Shown: positions 33,683 through 42,759 of the stretch, one piece after another
Layout of the letters: each line of letters opens with the position of its first letter
Numbering within the stretch: position 1 is the stretch's first letter
Origin: Mycobacterium sp. SVM_VP21
GTDB lineage: Bacteria > Actinomycetota > Actinomycetes > Mycobacteriales > Mycobacteriaceae
Direction of reading: 5' to 3'
Length of the DNA stretch: 64,000 bases
Assembly (NCBI GenBank): GCA_024758765.1
Contig: CP101406.1
Location: 3,472,001 to 3,536,000 of the forward strand
Translations under genes and position numbers: made by a program
The notes under the pieces: model-generated
Databases searched by the model: none
The model's input: only the letters and a program-made list of their open reading frames with translations
What the model was told of the DNA's origin: nothing

Positions 33683-34669
33683 CTAACCGCGGATGCCCGC
33701 AATGGTGTCGGCCAGTGTTTCCCGGGAGGTTCGGAACTCGATGCCGAGGTCGCGCTCGGCAGGGGTGTCATCGGATTCGGGCATCTGCGTGTAGTACTGC
33801 ATCCCGGCCTCGGTGAACGGAGTCGAGATCGGCAGCACCTGCTCGACTTGATCCAAAACGCGGCCCGCCCAGCGTAGGGCGATGTCCGGTATCGGCAGCG
33901 CCATCATGGGAGAACCCGACAGCTCTTGGAGCAGGCTCGCCAACTCGCCCGGCGGTACCCGCTGGCCACCGGCCATGTAGCGGCGCGGGCCACGGCCCGG
34001 CTCCAGCAGCGCCAGGTGCATTGCCGCGAGGTCACGAACGTCGATCACCATCCAGGCGCTGTCACGCCCGGGGATGACATGCATCTGCAGCGCCGCGCGT
34101 ACGCCTTCGCCGGCCTCCCCCAGCCGGTCTCCGACCGGAGGACCGAGCACCATGCCCGGATAGGTGATGTTGACGGGGGCGCCGGCGTCCTGCAGGCCCC
34201 GCGCATAGAGCTCCTCCCGGGCTTTGGACTGTCCATAGCCGTCGGCGCCCCCGGCCACCGGCAGGTCAGCCCGCAACATCGTCAGTCCTGGGTGAAACAG
34301 CGCGGTGAAGCTGGAGACGTGAATGATCGGGTCCAGTCCCAGCTCAACCGCTCCGCCGAGCACGTTGTGGGCGCCGGCCGAGTTCGTGGCCAGCATCTGT
34401 GCCGTCTGGCGTGGGTCGGTGGCCACCACTGCGGCAGCGTGTACGACCGCATCGCAGCCGGACAGCGCCTCGCGCACCGAGTCCGCGTCGGTGATGTCAC
34501 CGACGACGTAGTCGGACACATCCACACCTAGCCGCTCCACGCTGCTGTGCAGGCCCGCCGGGTTGCGGACCAGGAACCGCGGCCGGTGCCCGGCATCGGC
34601 GATCGCTTTGGCCGTCCAGCCTCCAACGAATCCGGTTCCACCGGTGATCAGTACGCGCATGGTGTCCAT
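33683..34669 (-). CDS. NAD-dependent epimerase/dehydratase family protein
   Basis: The 328-aa protein is an extended SDR. The Rossmann motif VLITGGTGFVGGW is at residue 6, GDITDADSVREAL near residue 57, VVHAAAVVAT near residue 75, and the catalytic YGQSKAREE (YxxxK) near residue 147. Substrate specificity is not apparent; sterol or sugar-nucleotide substrates are typical. The start is ambiguous between ATG 34669 (6 nt after CAGTAT on the minus strand) and ATG 34660; the former is chosen. It converges with the HD gene, 15 bp apart, and lies downstream of the SGNH hydrolase gene on the same strand. Confidence 0.85.
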   Translation of the reverse strand: MDTMRVLITGGTGFVGGWTAKAIADAGHRPRFLVRNPAGLHSSVERLGVDVSDYVVGDITDADSVREALSGCDAVVHAAAVVATDPRQTAQMLATNSAGAHNVLGGAVELGLDPIIHVSSFTALFHPGLTMLRADLPVAGGADGYGQSKAREELYARGLQDAGAPVNITYPGMVLGPPVGDRLGEAGEGVRAALQMHVIPGRDSAWMVIDVRDLAAMHLALLEPGRGPRRYMAGGQRVPPGELASLLQELSGSPMMALPIPDIALRWAGRVLDQVEQVLPISTPFTEAGMQYYTQMPESDDTPAERDLGIEFRTSRETLADTIAGIRG

Positions 34670-34713
34670 TCGCCAATACTGCTGAGCCCAGCCCGATTCC
34701 GTCCGGTTTTGCG

Positions 34714-35427
34714 CTAAGTCCGCTTCGGAAGCTGTCCCGCAATCAGCGGTGCGATCTTGTCGGCCATGTAGGCGTGACCGGCGTCGGTGGGGTGTACACC
34801 GTCTGGGCCGATCAGGTCGGGCAGGCCGACGAACCACCGCTCGGCGAGCGGGTCGACGAACTCCGCTCCGACCATACGCGCCTGCGTACTGAGGACATCG
34901 CGGATCCGCCACACGTTGCCCGGGACGTCAGCGCTAGGCCACGGCGGCCCGACCACCAGCATCCGCGCCCCCGGCGCGGTACGGCGGGCCAAGCCCAAGG
35001 TGTCGGCGATCAGTCGACCCAACTCGCCCGGTTCGACGTCCTGGTCGTTACGCGAGCCGAAGAACACCACCAGCGCGTCGTCGGGTTGTACCGCGCGCCG
35101 GGTCAGGTCGCCGAACAGGGCGCCACGGTTTCCGCGCACGCCGTACCCCGCGCCGCCCTCGGCCGCCACGTCGGCGCTGACGTAGACCCCGCGACCGGCC
35201 AGGTTCTGCCATGCCCGCTCGGTCCAGTTCGCCGCACCGCGGCCGGTGTCCTCGTAGCCGGCGGTGTAGGAATCACCGATCACCGCGATCCGGTTCGGCG
35301 AGGAACTCAGCGGCACCGTCTCGTAGTGGCGCGGCGACTCGTGATCGCGCGACAAGTAGCCGGTCCCTGCGACCACCGCGACGACCCCGGCCACCATCAC
35401 GACGGCGAACGTCATCACCCGACTCAC
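34714..35427 (-). CDS. Exported SGNH/GDSL hydrolase
   Basis: The 237-aa protein has an uncleaved signal anchor or signal peptide (VMTFAVVMVAGVVAVVAGTGYL) followed by an SGNH esterase domain: block I IAVIGDSYTAGYED near residue 47, block III FFGSRNDQD near residue 127 and block V DGVHPTDAGHAY near residue 214. It is likely a periplasmic acylesterase or transferase. The GTG at 35427 has GGGGGAGGT just upstream. It lies 21 bp after a membrane acyltransferase gene; from memory the pair resembles Rv0517/Rv0518 of M. tuberculosis. Together they may add or remove acyl groups on a surface glycan. Confidence 0.82.
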   Translation of the reverse strand: MSRVMTFAVVMVAGVVAVVAGTGYLSRDHESPRHYETVPLSSSPNRIAVIGDSYTAGYEDTGRGAANWTERAWQNLAGRGVYVSADVAAEGGAGYGVRGNRGALFGDLTRRAVQPDDALVVFFGSRNDQDVEPGELGRLIADTLGLARRTAPGARMLVVGPPWPSADVPGNVWRIRDVLSTQARMVGAEFVDPLAERWFVGLPDLIGPDGVHPTDAGHAYMADKIAPLIAGQLPKRT

Positions 35428-35448
35428 GGCTACCTCCCCCAATCAACC

Positions 35449-36738
35449 TCAGCGAAGACTAGCCGGAACCGCGACCTTGGGTTCGTTGAGGACACCGTCG
35501 TCCGAGTCGGTCGAATCGTTCACATCATCCAAGTTGTCCGGCCCCACCGGTTCGACCGCCAGGGGATCTTCGGTCGGCGCCACCTGGGCAGACTCGGGCC
35601 GGGCACCGATCATCTTGCGCATCCAGTGCCGCCCGGGCTCTTCAACGGCATGGAACAGCAGCATCGATAACAACGTCGCCGCCACCAGCAGGCCGCACAC
35701 CATCCACTTGGCCGCGGTCGCCCCCTCGTCGAGCACGATCTCGAATTGCTTTGCCGCCCAATTCCAGGACGTGTGCACCAGCTCGTGGACCATATACAGG
35801 CAGAACGAGATCTGCCCGCCATAGACCATCATGCGCGTGGACAGCAGCGCGGGAAAGCTTCCGATACCGATCGCCAACGCCATCACCAACGGCACGAACA
35901 GCACATCGACCAGGCCGCCGCTGTCGTAGAGCCCCGAGATCGGATGGCCGTCGAAGTAGTAGAGGACGGCGACCATCGCGACGATCAGCAGTGCGGAGCA
36001 ATAACCCGCGGCACGGCGAGCTGCGTCACTCGGTCCCTGCGGCTCGATCTTGCGCACCGCGGCGCAGGCCAGCGCACCCGCGGTGAACTGCATGACGATG
36101 CGCGGCAACCAGCTCCACGGGCTGTAGAACTCGCCGGTCGCCAGCAACAGCAGCAGCGGTGGGAGCGAGGCGATGATCGCCAATGCCGCCAGCCCACGCG
36201 CCGAGGTCACCAGCATCATCCGGTAGACCGCCAGCACCAGCACGCCGAACAACAGGTAGGCCAGCCACTCGGCGCTGATCGACCAGGCCGGCCCGTCCCA
36301 GCTCGACCCGTCGAAGAACGGTTCGAACCACAACTGCACCAGCAGGACCTGCCGCACGTAGCTGATCGCGGTGATCCGGCTGAGGTCCTCGGTCGGGACG
36401 TGCCCGACATGCAGAGTGAAGATCACCCACAGCAGCGCCAGGTGCATCGTGACCAGGTAGATCGGCCAGACTCGGGCCAGACGCAACCACAGGAAGTGCA
36501 CCGTGGCGCGTACGGAGAACGTCTCCCCCATGCGCTCCAGGTAGTTCCAGGTCAGCACGAAACCACTGAGGATGAAGAACAGATCGACGCCTTGGGCGCC
36601 GCGGTCGAGCACCGGGGCGAGCGCATCGCTGAGCTCCGGCGACGCCAGTCGCAACAGGGGCCGGAAGTGAAACAGCACCACCCATACCGCGGCGATGATG
36701 CGAAGCCCGGTCAGGGCCTTGATCTCTCCGCTGCGCAC
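35449..36738 (-). CDS. Acyltransferase 3 family membrane protein (OafA-like)
   Basis: The 429-aa protein has about ten membrane helices and the acyltransferase 3 signature: LTGLRIIAAVWVVLFHFRP at residues 9-27, with the catalytic His in FHF, and GVDLFFILSGFVLTWNY near residue 50. The family moves acyl groups from acyl-CoA across or onto envelope sugars. The last 60 residues form an acidic cytoplasmic tail. An AAAGAG sequence precedes the GTG start. The SGNH hydrolase follows 21 bp downstream on the same strand, forming a two-gene operon. Confidence 0.9.
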   Translation of the reverse strand: MRSGEIKALTGLRIIAAVWVVLFHFRPLLRLASPELSDALAPVLDRGAQGVDLFFILSGFVLTWNYLERMGETFSVRATVHFLWLRLARVWPIYLVTMHLALLWVIFTLHVGHVPTEDLSRITAISYVRQVLLVQLWFEPFFDGSSWDGPAWSISAEWLAYLLFGVLVLAVYRMMLVTSARGLAALAIIASLPPLLLLLATGEFYSPWSWLPRIVMQFTAGALACAAVRKIEPQGPSDAARRAAGYCSALLIVAMVAVLYYFDGHPISGLYDSGGLVDVLFVPLVMALAIGIGSFPALLSTRMMVYGGQISFCLYMVHELVHTSWNWAAKQFEIVLDEGATAAKWMVCGLLVAATLLSMLLFHAVEEPGRHWMRKMIGARPESAQVAPTEDPLAVEPVGPDNLDDVNDSTDSDDGVLNEPKVAVPASLR

Positions 36739-36934
36739 AACACTCTTTCGCCGGGTGACTCCGCATGTCCTGGCTGCCTCGGGTGCGGGCCCGCCGAGAC
36801 GGCCCGGCGATCGGCAAGCCGCAAACCCGGTAGCCGGCAGCCATCGAAGACTAACAGCGCGACTGTCCCGGGTGAAGTAACCGGCCGGGCACGTCGGCGG
36901 CGATACCGGCAGGGCGGTTGTGAATACTGTAGCG

Positions 36935-38890
36935 ATGCCAGACGACTACCAGGTTGGGCGCGGAATCGCCGACATCACCGGCGAGCCGGCCGAGTGCGGA
37001 ATGCTCGGCTACGGCGTGGCCTCACAGCAGACCGACGGAGTGCACAATCGGCTGCGTGCGCGGGCATTCGTCATCGCCGACGCGGCCGCCGGCACCCGGC
37101 TGCTGCTGGTGGTCTGCGAGATACCGCTACTGCTGGAAAGCGTGCACCACGAGGTGCTCGGACGCTTGGCCGCGACCTATGGCGAGCTGTACACGTTCCA
37201 CAACGTGATGTTGACGGCGACGCACACCCATTGCGGCCCTGGCGGTTACTCCGACCACCGGCTCTACAACTCGAACACCAACGGGTTCCGGCACCAGACA
37301 TTCAACGCGATCATCGACGGGATCTGCGAAGCCGTCGACCGAGCGCATGCCGACCTGGCTCCGGCCAACTTGAGCCTTGCCGTGGGCCGGCTGCACGACG
37401 CCAGCAGCAACCGTTCGCCGTTGTCGTTCGCCCGGAACCCCGAGGCCGAGCGCGCCCACTTCCCGGACCAGATCGACCCGCAGACCACCTTGCTGCGTAT
37501 CGAACGCGACGGCCGGCTGGTCGGTGCGGTGAACTGGTTCGCCACCCACGGCACGTCCCTGACCAACCGCAACACTTTGATCAGCGGGGACAACAAGGGC
37601 TACGCCGCCTACCAGTGCGAGCGCCTGGATCACGGCGTCGACTACCTGGCAGCCACGCCACCGGACTTCATCGCGGCCTTCGCCCAGACGAACTCCGGGG
37701 ACATGTCGCCGAATCTGAACCATCGCCCCGGCAGCGGCCCCACCGAGGACGAGTTCGAGAACACCCGGATCATCGGGTCTCGCCAAGCCGCCGCGGCCAC
37801 CGAGCTGACGTTAGGGCATGGCACCGAGGTCAGCGGGGGGCTCGACGCTCGCACCACCTATGTCGATCTGACGGATTTTGAGGTCCGGCCCGAATTCACC
37901 GGCGACGGCCGGGCTCATCGCACCGGCCCAGCGATCGCGGGCGCTTCATGCCTGGCCGGTACCGACGAGGGCGCCGGCCCGTTGTACCCCGTGTTCAAGC
38001 AGGGGCGCAACCGCTTCTTTGACGGCCTGGTCGCCAACACGGTTTTCCGATTCTCCCCACGGCTGCGCGATGCGCACGCACCGAAGGGGGCGGTAGGCCC
38101 CGGAACCCGGCTCAACAAGGCGCTGTCGATGCTGATCCCCGAGGGCGGCCCGGTGCAGCTGCTGCGCATCGGGCAGCTGTACCTGATCGGCATTCCGGCC
38201 GAAGTGACCATCGTGGCGGGTCTGCGGTTGCGCCGCACGGTGGCCGAGATCGTCGGCGCCGACCTGCGCGACGTGCTGGTAGCGGGCTACAGCAACGGCT
38301 ATCTGCACTACGTGACGACGCCGGAGGAATACGACGAGCAGCGCTACGAAGGTGGCAGCACTCTGTTCGGGCGCTGGGAGCTGCCGGCGCTGCAGCAGGT
38401 GGTGGCCGAGCTGGCCACCGCGATGCGCGATCAGCGGCCGGCGCCGCAAGGCCGACGACCCGCCGAGCCGTCCCGCCGGCGCCGGTCACGTCGCCGGGCG
38501 AAGCCGGATGCGCTGGCCGGCGGCCAGCAGTTCGGTGATGTCTTGGAGGCGCCGCTGCCTGCCTACCAGCCGGGCACCACGGTGTCGGCGGTGTTCGCCG
38601 GCGCGTACCCGAACAATGACCTGCACCGCGGCGGCACCTATGTGCGGGTGGAGCATCAAACCGATGCCGGGTGGAGCACCGTGGCCGACGACAGTGACTG
38701 GTCGACGACGTTCCGCTGGCGACGCACCGGCCGGCGCGGATCGACCATCACCGTGACCTGGGAGATTCCCGAAAACACCGCGGCCGGGCGATACCGGCTT
38801 CGCTATGACGGCGACGCCCGGGACCGAGATGGCCGGATCAGCGCGTTCACCGGGGCGACCGAGCCGTTCGATATCTCACCAAAGCGTTAG
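36935..38890 (+). CDS. Neutral/alkaline ceramidase
   Basis: The 651-aa protein is a neutral ceramidase: VGRGIADITGEPAECGMLGYG at the start, TATHTHCGPGGY near residue 95 (zinc-binding His), NWFATHGTSL, and NSGDMSPNLNHR near residue 253 containing the catalytic Ser. The C-terminal 120 residues are an Ig-like domain after a strikingly Arg-rich linker (SRRRRSRRRAKP). No signal peptide is visible, although related enzymes are exported. It hydrolyses ceramide to sphingosine and fatty acid, presumably of host or environmental origin. The ATG at 36935 follows TACTGT by 4 nt; a GTG at 36920 is less likely. It is divergent from the acyltransferase gene. Confidence 0.9.
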   Translation: MPDDYQVGRGIADITGEPAECGMLGYGVASQQTDGVHNRLRARAFVIADAAAGTRLLLVVCEIPLLLESVHHEVLGRLAATYGELYTFHNVMLTATHTHCGPGGYSDHRLYNSNTNGFRHQTFNAIIDGICEAVDRAHADLAPANLSLAVGRLHDASSNRSPLSFARNPEAERAHFPDQIDPQTTLLRIERDGRLVGAVNWFATHGTSLTNRNTLISGDNKGYAAYQCERLDHGVDYLAATPPDFIAAFAQTNSGDMSPNLNHRPGSGPTEDEFENTRIIGSRQAAAATELTLGHGTEVSGGLDARTTYVDLTDFEVRPEFTGDGRAHRTGPAIAGASCLAGTDEGAGPLYPVFKQGRNRFFDGLVANTVFRFSPRLRDAHAPKGAVGPGTRLNKALSMLIPEGGPVQLLRIGQLYLIGIPAEVTIVAGLRLRRTVAEIVGADLRDVLVAGYSNGYLHYVTTPEEYDEQRYEGGSTLFGRWELPALQQVVAELATAMRDQRPAPQGRRPAEPSRRRRSRRRAKPDALAGGQQFGDVLEAPLPAYQPGTTVSAVFAGAYPNNDLHRGGTYVRVEHQTDAGWSTVADDSDWSTTFRWRRTGRRGSTITVTWEIPENTAAGRYRLRYDGDARDRDGRISAFTGATEPFDISPKR

Positions 38891-38942
38891 TCGTCCGCCC
38901 AAGAGGCCTTAACTTCGCCGCATAACGTCGGGAAACATCGAG

Positions 38943-38960
38943 GTCGGCACAGCTGCCGAC
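38943..38960 (+). promoter_or_regulatory. Inverted repeat in the STAS gene leader
   Basis: GTCGGCA (38943-38949) and TGCCGAC (38954-38960) are perfect complements around CAGC. The repeat lies 28 bp before the STAS ATG. It may be an operator or a small mRNA hairpin; it has no T-tract, so termination is less likely. Confidence 0.35.
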
Positions 38961-38988
38961 AGCGATCGACAGGAAGGCGGGGGCTGGC

Positions 38989-39435
38989 ATGGCAATCGAG
39001 ATCACCACACGAGGCACAACTCGAATCAACCCGGTCGTCGAGTGCGGCGGGGCGCAGATTCGGGCGCACTACCGTCAGCTCGCGACGGTGATCGCGATCC
39101 GGGGCCGGATCGATGCCACCAACGTGGACCAACTCAGCGAACGGGCGCGGCGCTTCGTCCTTGCCAAGGAGCCGCTGGTGCTCGACTTGAGCGGGGTCAC
39201 CTCGTTCGCCGCCGCCGGCATTTGGCTGCTGTGCGTTCTGGACGGCGACTGCCGTGCCGCGGGCGTGGAGTGGACCCTCATCGAGAGCTCGGCGGTGCAC
39301 GAACTGCTCGGCGACTTCGACGAGGAGGCCATGTTCCCGACGTCGCGCTCGGTGGACCAGGCGCTGCATGCTCTTGCCGACGGCAACGACCAGCGCCGCC
39401 AGATGCTGCTGCCGCTGTTCCAGAAGTCGGCCTGA
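38989..39435 (+). CDS. STAS domain protein (anti-anti-sigma-like)
   Basis: The 148-aa protein has a STAS domain at about residues 30-125: VIAIRGRIDATNVDQLSER, PLVLDLSGVTSFAAAGIWLL and a late VHELLG strand. In anti-anti-sigma factors a Ser or Thr in the DLSG loop is phosphorylated; here that loop reads DLSGVTSF, so a phosphosite is possible. It may regulate a sigma factor or a lipid process. An AGGAAGG site precedes the ATG. The PAP2-type phosphatase reading frame runs out of its 3' end, so the two are probably coupled. Confidence 0.8.
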   Translation: MAIEITTRGTTRINPVVECGGAQIRAHYRQLATVIAIRGRIDATNVDQLSERARRFVLAKEPLVLDLSGVTSFAAAGIWLLCVLDGDCRAAGVEWTLIESSAVHELLGDFDEEAMFPTSRSVDQALHALADGNDQRRQMLLPLFQKSA

Positions 39436-39484
39436 AATAGGTCGGGGCCTCGCCACCGCCCTGCGCTGGTGGCCGCTGGCCGGC

Positions 39485-40003
39485 GTGCTGGCGACATTGG
39501 CCCTCGGTTGGGCGGTGGGCCGCGGCTCGACACCGATCGATAGCTGGTTCAGTCGCGCCACCTTCACCCTGATCGGCGAGCAACCCCGGTGGCTGTTGAT
39601 CTTCACCAGCGGCTGGCTAGTGCTGGCGGTGACCGTGGCGTGCCTGGTGGTGGCCTTGTCCCGCAGGCAGTGGGCGTTGGCGGCCGCGGTGCTGGCCTGC
39701 CCGTTCGCCGTCACCGCGATCACCATGGCGCTCAAGCACCTCTTCGACCGGCATAACGGGCCCTACCTCGAATACCCCAGCGGCCATACCGCGCTGTTGG
39801 TCGCGGTGCTGGGAATGATGGTCGTGGTGGCCGGTTCGAAACCGGCCCGGGGCTGGGCCCTGACCGCAGCCACGCTGGTAAGCCTGCTGGGCATGCTCGG
39901 GTTGGTGGCCTGCGGCTACCACTACGTCACCGATACCGTCGGTGCGGCGATGCTCGCCACCGCGCTGGTGTGTGGAACGGCTCGGTTAACGTCTGCGCTG
40001 TGA
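39485..40003 (+). CDS. PAP2 family membrane phosphatase
   Basis: The protein (172 aa from this GTG) is a PAP2-type phosphatase with about five membrane helices. Motif C2 is YPSGHTA near residue 99 and C3 is CGYHYVTDTVG near residue 143. C1 is degenerate: KHLFDRHNGP in place of KxxxxxxRP. The start is uncertain. The frame is open back through the STAS gene; after the STAS stop the only codons that could start it before the first helix are ATA 39437 and CTG 39461, and an ATG at 39368 lies inside STAS. The first helix begins at about 39464, so a start upstream of GTG 39485 is likely. Its stop overlaps the YaaA start (GTGA). Confidence 0.72.
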   Translation: MLATLALGWAVGRGSTPIDSWFSRATFTLIGEQPRWLLIFTSGWLVLAVTVACLVVALSRRQWALAAAVLACPFAVTAITMALKHLFDRHNGPYLEYPSGHTALLVAVLGMMVVVAGSKPARGWALTAATLVSLLGMLGLVACGYHYVTDTVGAAMLATALVCGTARLTSAL

Positions 40004-40746
40004 TCGTGCTGCTGCCCCCGTCGGAGACCAAACGCACCGGCGGCGACGGACCACCGCTGCGCCTTGATGCACTGGCCTCCCCACAACTCACCGGCCTGAG
40101 GACCGAACTGGTCGACGAGTTAGTGGGTTTGGCCGCTGACCGGGAGGCCAGCCGCAGCGCACTGGGACTGTCGGCGTCGCAGGACGCTGAGATCGAGCGC
40201 AACGCCGCACTGCGTACCGCTCCCACCGCGCCGGCGATCAACCGCTACACCGGTGTGTTGTACGAGGCGCTGGACATCGGCTCGCTGCGCGGTGCCGCAG
40301 CCGTCCGGGCCGGCGCCCGCCTGGCCGTCGGCTCCGCCTTGTTCGGGCTGCTGCGGGCAACGGATCCGGTACCGGCATACCGGCTCTCGGCGTCCTCGAA
40401 GCTGCCCGGACGACCCGGATTGGCCAAGCGCTGGCGGCCGGTGCTGGAACCGGTGCTGGCCGAGATCGCCGCAGCCGAGCTGGTCGTCGACCTGAGGTCC
40501 GGTTCCTATGCGGCACTGGCCGGCATTCCGGGCTCCGTTCGCGTCGATGTGGTCGCCGAGCACCCCGATGGGCGACGAGTCTCGGTGAGTCACTTCAACA
40601 AAGCGCACAAGGGGCAACTGGCGCGGGCCCTGGCCACCACCAGGGCCGAACCCGATGATGCCGCCGCGGTGGCCGCCATAGCTCGGCGAGCCGGGATGCG
40701 GGTGGAACGCGACGACACTCGGCTGACGATCGTGGTTGCCGCCTGA
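40000..40746 (+). CDS. yaaA: YaaA/UPF0246 peroxide stress protein
   Basis: The 248-aa protein matches the YaaA (DUF328) family: VLLPPSETK at the start, NRYTGVLYEALD near residue 77, YRLSASSKLPG near residue 117 and the conserved VSHFNKAHKGQLARAL near residue 195. In E. coli YaaA limits intracellular iron during peroxide stress and binds DNA. The GTG at 40000 overlaps the PAP2 stop as GTGA. Length is standard for the family. Confidence 0.87.
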   Translation: MIVLLPPSETKRTGGDGPPLRLDALASPQLTGLRTELVDELVGLAADREASRSALGLSASQDAEIERNAALRTAPTAPAINRYTGVLYEALDIGSLRGAAAVRAGARLAVGSALFGLLRATDPVPAYRLSASSKLPGRPGLAKRWRPVLEPVLAEIAAAELVVDLRSGSYAALAGIPGSVRVDVVAEHPDGRRVSVSHFNKAHKGQLARALATTRAEPDDAAAVAAIARRAGMRVERDDTRLTIVVAA

Positions 40747-40763
40747 CAGGAGACAATGGGCAG

Positions 40764-41423
40764 ATGCCGAGTCTGCGGATGGTGACTGTTGTTGGGCTGC
40801 TGCTCGCCGGAGCCTCCGGCACCGCAGCCGCCGCGCCAGGATCGGATGTGCCAGCACTGTCGGAGCCGGCCCGCGCGGCCGGGTTCGTCGACGTGCGCAG
40901 CGCAGTGCCGGACGCGATCATCGACCTGCGATATGCCACCGCGAACAACTTCGTCGGCGAACAGCTTTACCCGTCTAATGCTCGGTGTCTGGTGCACGAG
41001 TCGATGGCGCCGGGGTTGGCCACGGCGGCCGCCGCGCTGCGCAGCCGGGGCCGGACTCTGGTGTTCTGGGACTGCTACCGGCCACACAACGTGCAGGTGC
41101 GGATGTTCGAGGTAGTGCCGAACCCGAATTGGGTGGCCCGGCCGGGCTCGCTGGCCCGCAGCCACGAGACCGGGCGGTCGGTCGACGTGACGACCGCCGA
41201 CGCGTATGGGCGGCTGTCGGAGATGGGCACTGGATTCGATGACTTCTCGCCGGCTGCAACGGCATTCGCCGACGGGATCAGCGCCCGTGCCGCGGCCGAG
41301 CGTGCCGCCCTGCGTGAGGCGATGAAGACCGGTGGCCTGGCTGTGTATTCGGGCGAATGGTGGCACTTCAACGGCCCCGGCGCCGACGTGGGACGCCCGA
41401 TCCTCGACGTGCCGGTCAATTAG
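40764..41423 (+). CDS. Secreted VanX-type D-Ala-D-Ala dipeptidase
   Basis: The 219-aa protein has a signal peptide (about residues 1-24, ending GTAAAAPG) and a peptidase M15 domain. The metal-binding signature is [14 protein letters not shown] near residue 134 (HxxGxxxD) and the catalytic pair is SGEWWHFNG near residue 201 (ExxH); [15 protein letters not shown] near residue 96 is also typical of VanX/DdpX. It should cleave D-alanyl-D-alanine dipeptide in the envelope, most plausibly as part of wall turnover rather than glycopeptide resistance. It follows YaaA by 17 bp with an AGGAG site and converges with the thiamine-binding gene. Confidence 0.87.
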   Translation: MPSLRMVTVVGLLLAGASGTAAAAPGSDVPALSEPARAAGFVDVRSAVPDAIIDLRYATANNFVGEQLYPSNARCLVHESMAPGLATAAAALRSRGRTLVFWDCYRPHNVQVRMFEVVPNPNWVARPGSLARSHETGRSVDVTTADAYGRLSEMGTGFDDFSPAATAFADGISARAAAERAALREAMKTGGLAVYSGEWWHFNGPGADVGRPILDVPVN

Positions 41424-41730
41424 GTGGCGGCGCCGCCAGGTGCCGTTCCACCGATTCGACCTTGGTGTGCATGGCATCGATCGCGCCGTCTCGCCAGTCG
41501 GCCTTGATCACCGTGCTGACCCGAGGTGAGCGGGCCGCTACCGCTTCCACTGCCCGTTGCACCACGGCCATCGCTTCGGCCCAGCTCTCGCTTTCGATCA
41601 CGGTGAACATGGAATCGGTGCGATTGGGCAGTCCCGACTCCCGAACGACCCGGACCGCCTCCGCGACGATCTCGCCGACTCCCTCCCCCACACCGAGCGG
41701 CGTAACCGAGAACGCAACCAAGACAGACAC
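41416..41730 (-). CDS. MTH1187-type thiamine-binding protein
   Basis: The 104-aa protein belongs to the MTH1187/YkoF-like family: [19 protein letters not shown] at the start and [28 protein letters not shown] in the middle. These small ferredoxin-like-fold proteins bind thiamine. The GTG at 41730 is preferred because GGGAGGGG lies 8-9 nt upstream, whereas the GTG at 41739 abuts it. It is divergent from dtd and overlaps the 3' end of the VanX-like gene by 8 nt. Confidence 0.8.
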   Translation of the reverse strand: MSVLVAFSVTPLGVGEGVGEIVAEAVRVVRESGLPNRTDSMFTVIESESWAEAMAVVQRAVEAVAARSPRVSTVIKADWRDGAIDAMHTKVESVERHLAAPPPN

Positions 41731-41783
41731 GCGACTCACCCCTCCCGGAAGGCACTACGGCAAGCCTACTTAGCATCGAGGCC

Positions 41784-42215
41784 GTGCGAGTTCTGGTCCA
41801 GCGTGTCTCATCGGCCCGCGTCAAGGTCGACGGTCAGACGGTCGGCGCGATCGAACCGGAGGGCCAGGGCCTGCTCGCACTGGTCGGCGTGACCCACACC
41901 GACGATTCCGCCAAGGCGCAGCGGCTCGCCGAAAAGCTTTGGCAGTTACGCATTCTGGATGATCAGAAGTCGGCAGCTGATGTGGGTGCGCCGATCCTGG
42001 TGGTCAGCCAGTTCACGCTCTACGCCGACACTGCCAAGGGCCGGCGACCATCGTGGAATGCCGCCGCGCCGGGTCCGGTGGCCGAACCTCTGGTCGTCGA
42101 GTTCGCCGAGGCGCTGCGCGGGCTGGGCGCGCAGGTGGCGACCGGGCAGTTCGGGGCGCATATGCAGGTGGAATTGGTCAATGACGGTCCGGTGACGGTG
42201 CTGCTCGAACTCTGA
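41784..42215 (+). CDS. dtd: D-aminoacyl-tRNA deacylase
   Basis: The 143-aa protein is a standard Dtd: [18 protein letters not shown] at the start, then [21 protein letters not shown] near residue 52, the active-site [17 protein letters not shown] near residue 75, and [21 protein letters not shown] at the end with the Gly-cis-Pro-like site. It removes D-amino acids from mischarged tRNA. The GTG start follows TAGCAT (41771-41776) by 7 nt, so the mRNA is probably leaderless. It is divergent from the thiamine-binding gene. Confidence 0.95.
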   Translation: MRVLVQRVSSARVKVDGQTVGAIEPEGQGLLALVGVTHTDDSAKAQRLAEKLWQLRILDDQKSAADVGAPILVVSQFTLYADTAKGRRPSWNAAAPGPVAEPLVVEFAEALRGLGAQVATGQFGAHMQVELVNDGPVTVLLEL

Positions 42216-42261
42216 GGCGAAACTGCGTTACGCCCGGGTTTGTGGGCGCTAACGTGACCGG

Positions 42262-42687
42262 ATGAATACAGCAGCCAAGGTCCGTTGTGGCGTCTACGCC
42301 GTGATTGCCGTTGCCGCGTTGGTCGCCACCTGGAGCCAGAATCTGGCCTATGACGGGTCCGCCTTCCTTTCCCGCTTCCTGCCGGATACCGCCGTGACGC
42401 CGGCGTCGCGCTCGATCACCGCCGACGTTCTGATGCTGTTCCTGTCGGCGGCGGTGCTGATGGTCGCCGAAGCCCGCAAGCACAACGTGCGGTTCGTCTG
42501 GGCCTACATCCTCGGCGCATTCCTCACTGCGATCAGCTTCACGTTCCCGTTGTTTCTGATCGCCCGCGAACGCCGACTAGCCGCCGAGGGTGCCTCGGCG
42601 CCACGGCTGGGTGCCCTCGATATGGCGCTGCTGGCCGTGGTCGCGCTGGTGTTGGCGGGCTTCACGCTCTGGGTCGATACCCGGTAG
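42262..42687 (+). CDS. DUF2834 family membrane protein
   Basis: The 141-aa protein has four hydrophobic segments: VYAVIAVAALVATWSQN, TADVLMLFLSAAVLMVAEA, FVWAYILGAFLTAISFTFPLFLIA and ALLAVVALVLAGFTLW. The order with the R.HNVRFVWAYI loop matches DUF2834 (PF11196). Function is unknown. TAACGT (42250-42255) ends 6 nt before the ATG, another leaderless start. The 330 bp that follow contain a decayed gene. Confidence 0.8.
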   Translation: MNTAAKVRCGVYAVIAVAALVATWSQNLAYDGSAFLSRFLPDTAVTPASRSITADVLMLFLSAAVLMVAEARKHNVRFVWAYILGAFLTAISFTFPLFLIARERRLAAEGASAPRLGALDMALLAVVALVLAGFTLWVDTR

Positions 42688-42759
42688 CGCGCGCCAACGG
42701 CAACGGACTGTTTGCCTCGTGTCCAGGTGCGCGCGTAGGGGATTCGTTACCTCGCGTGA

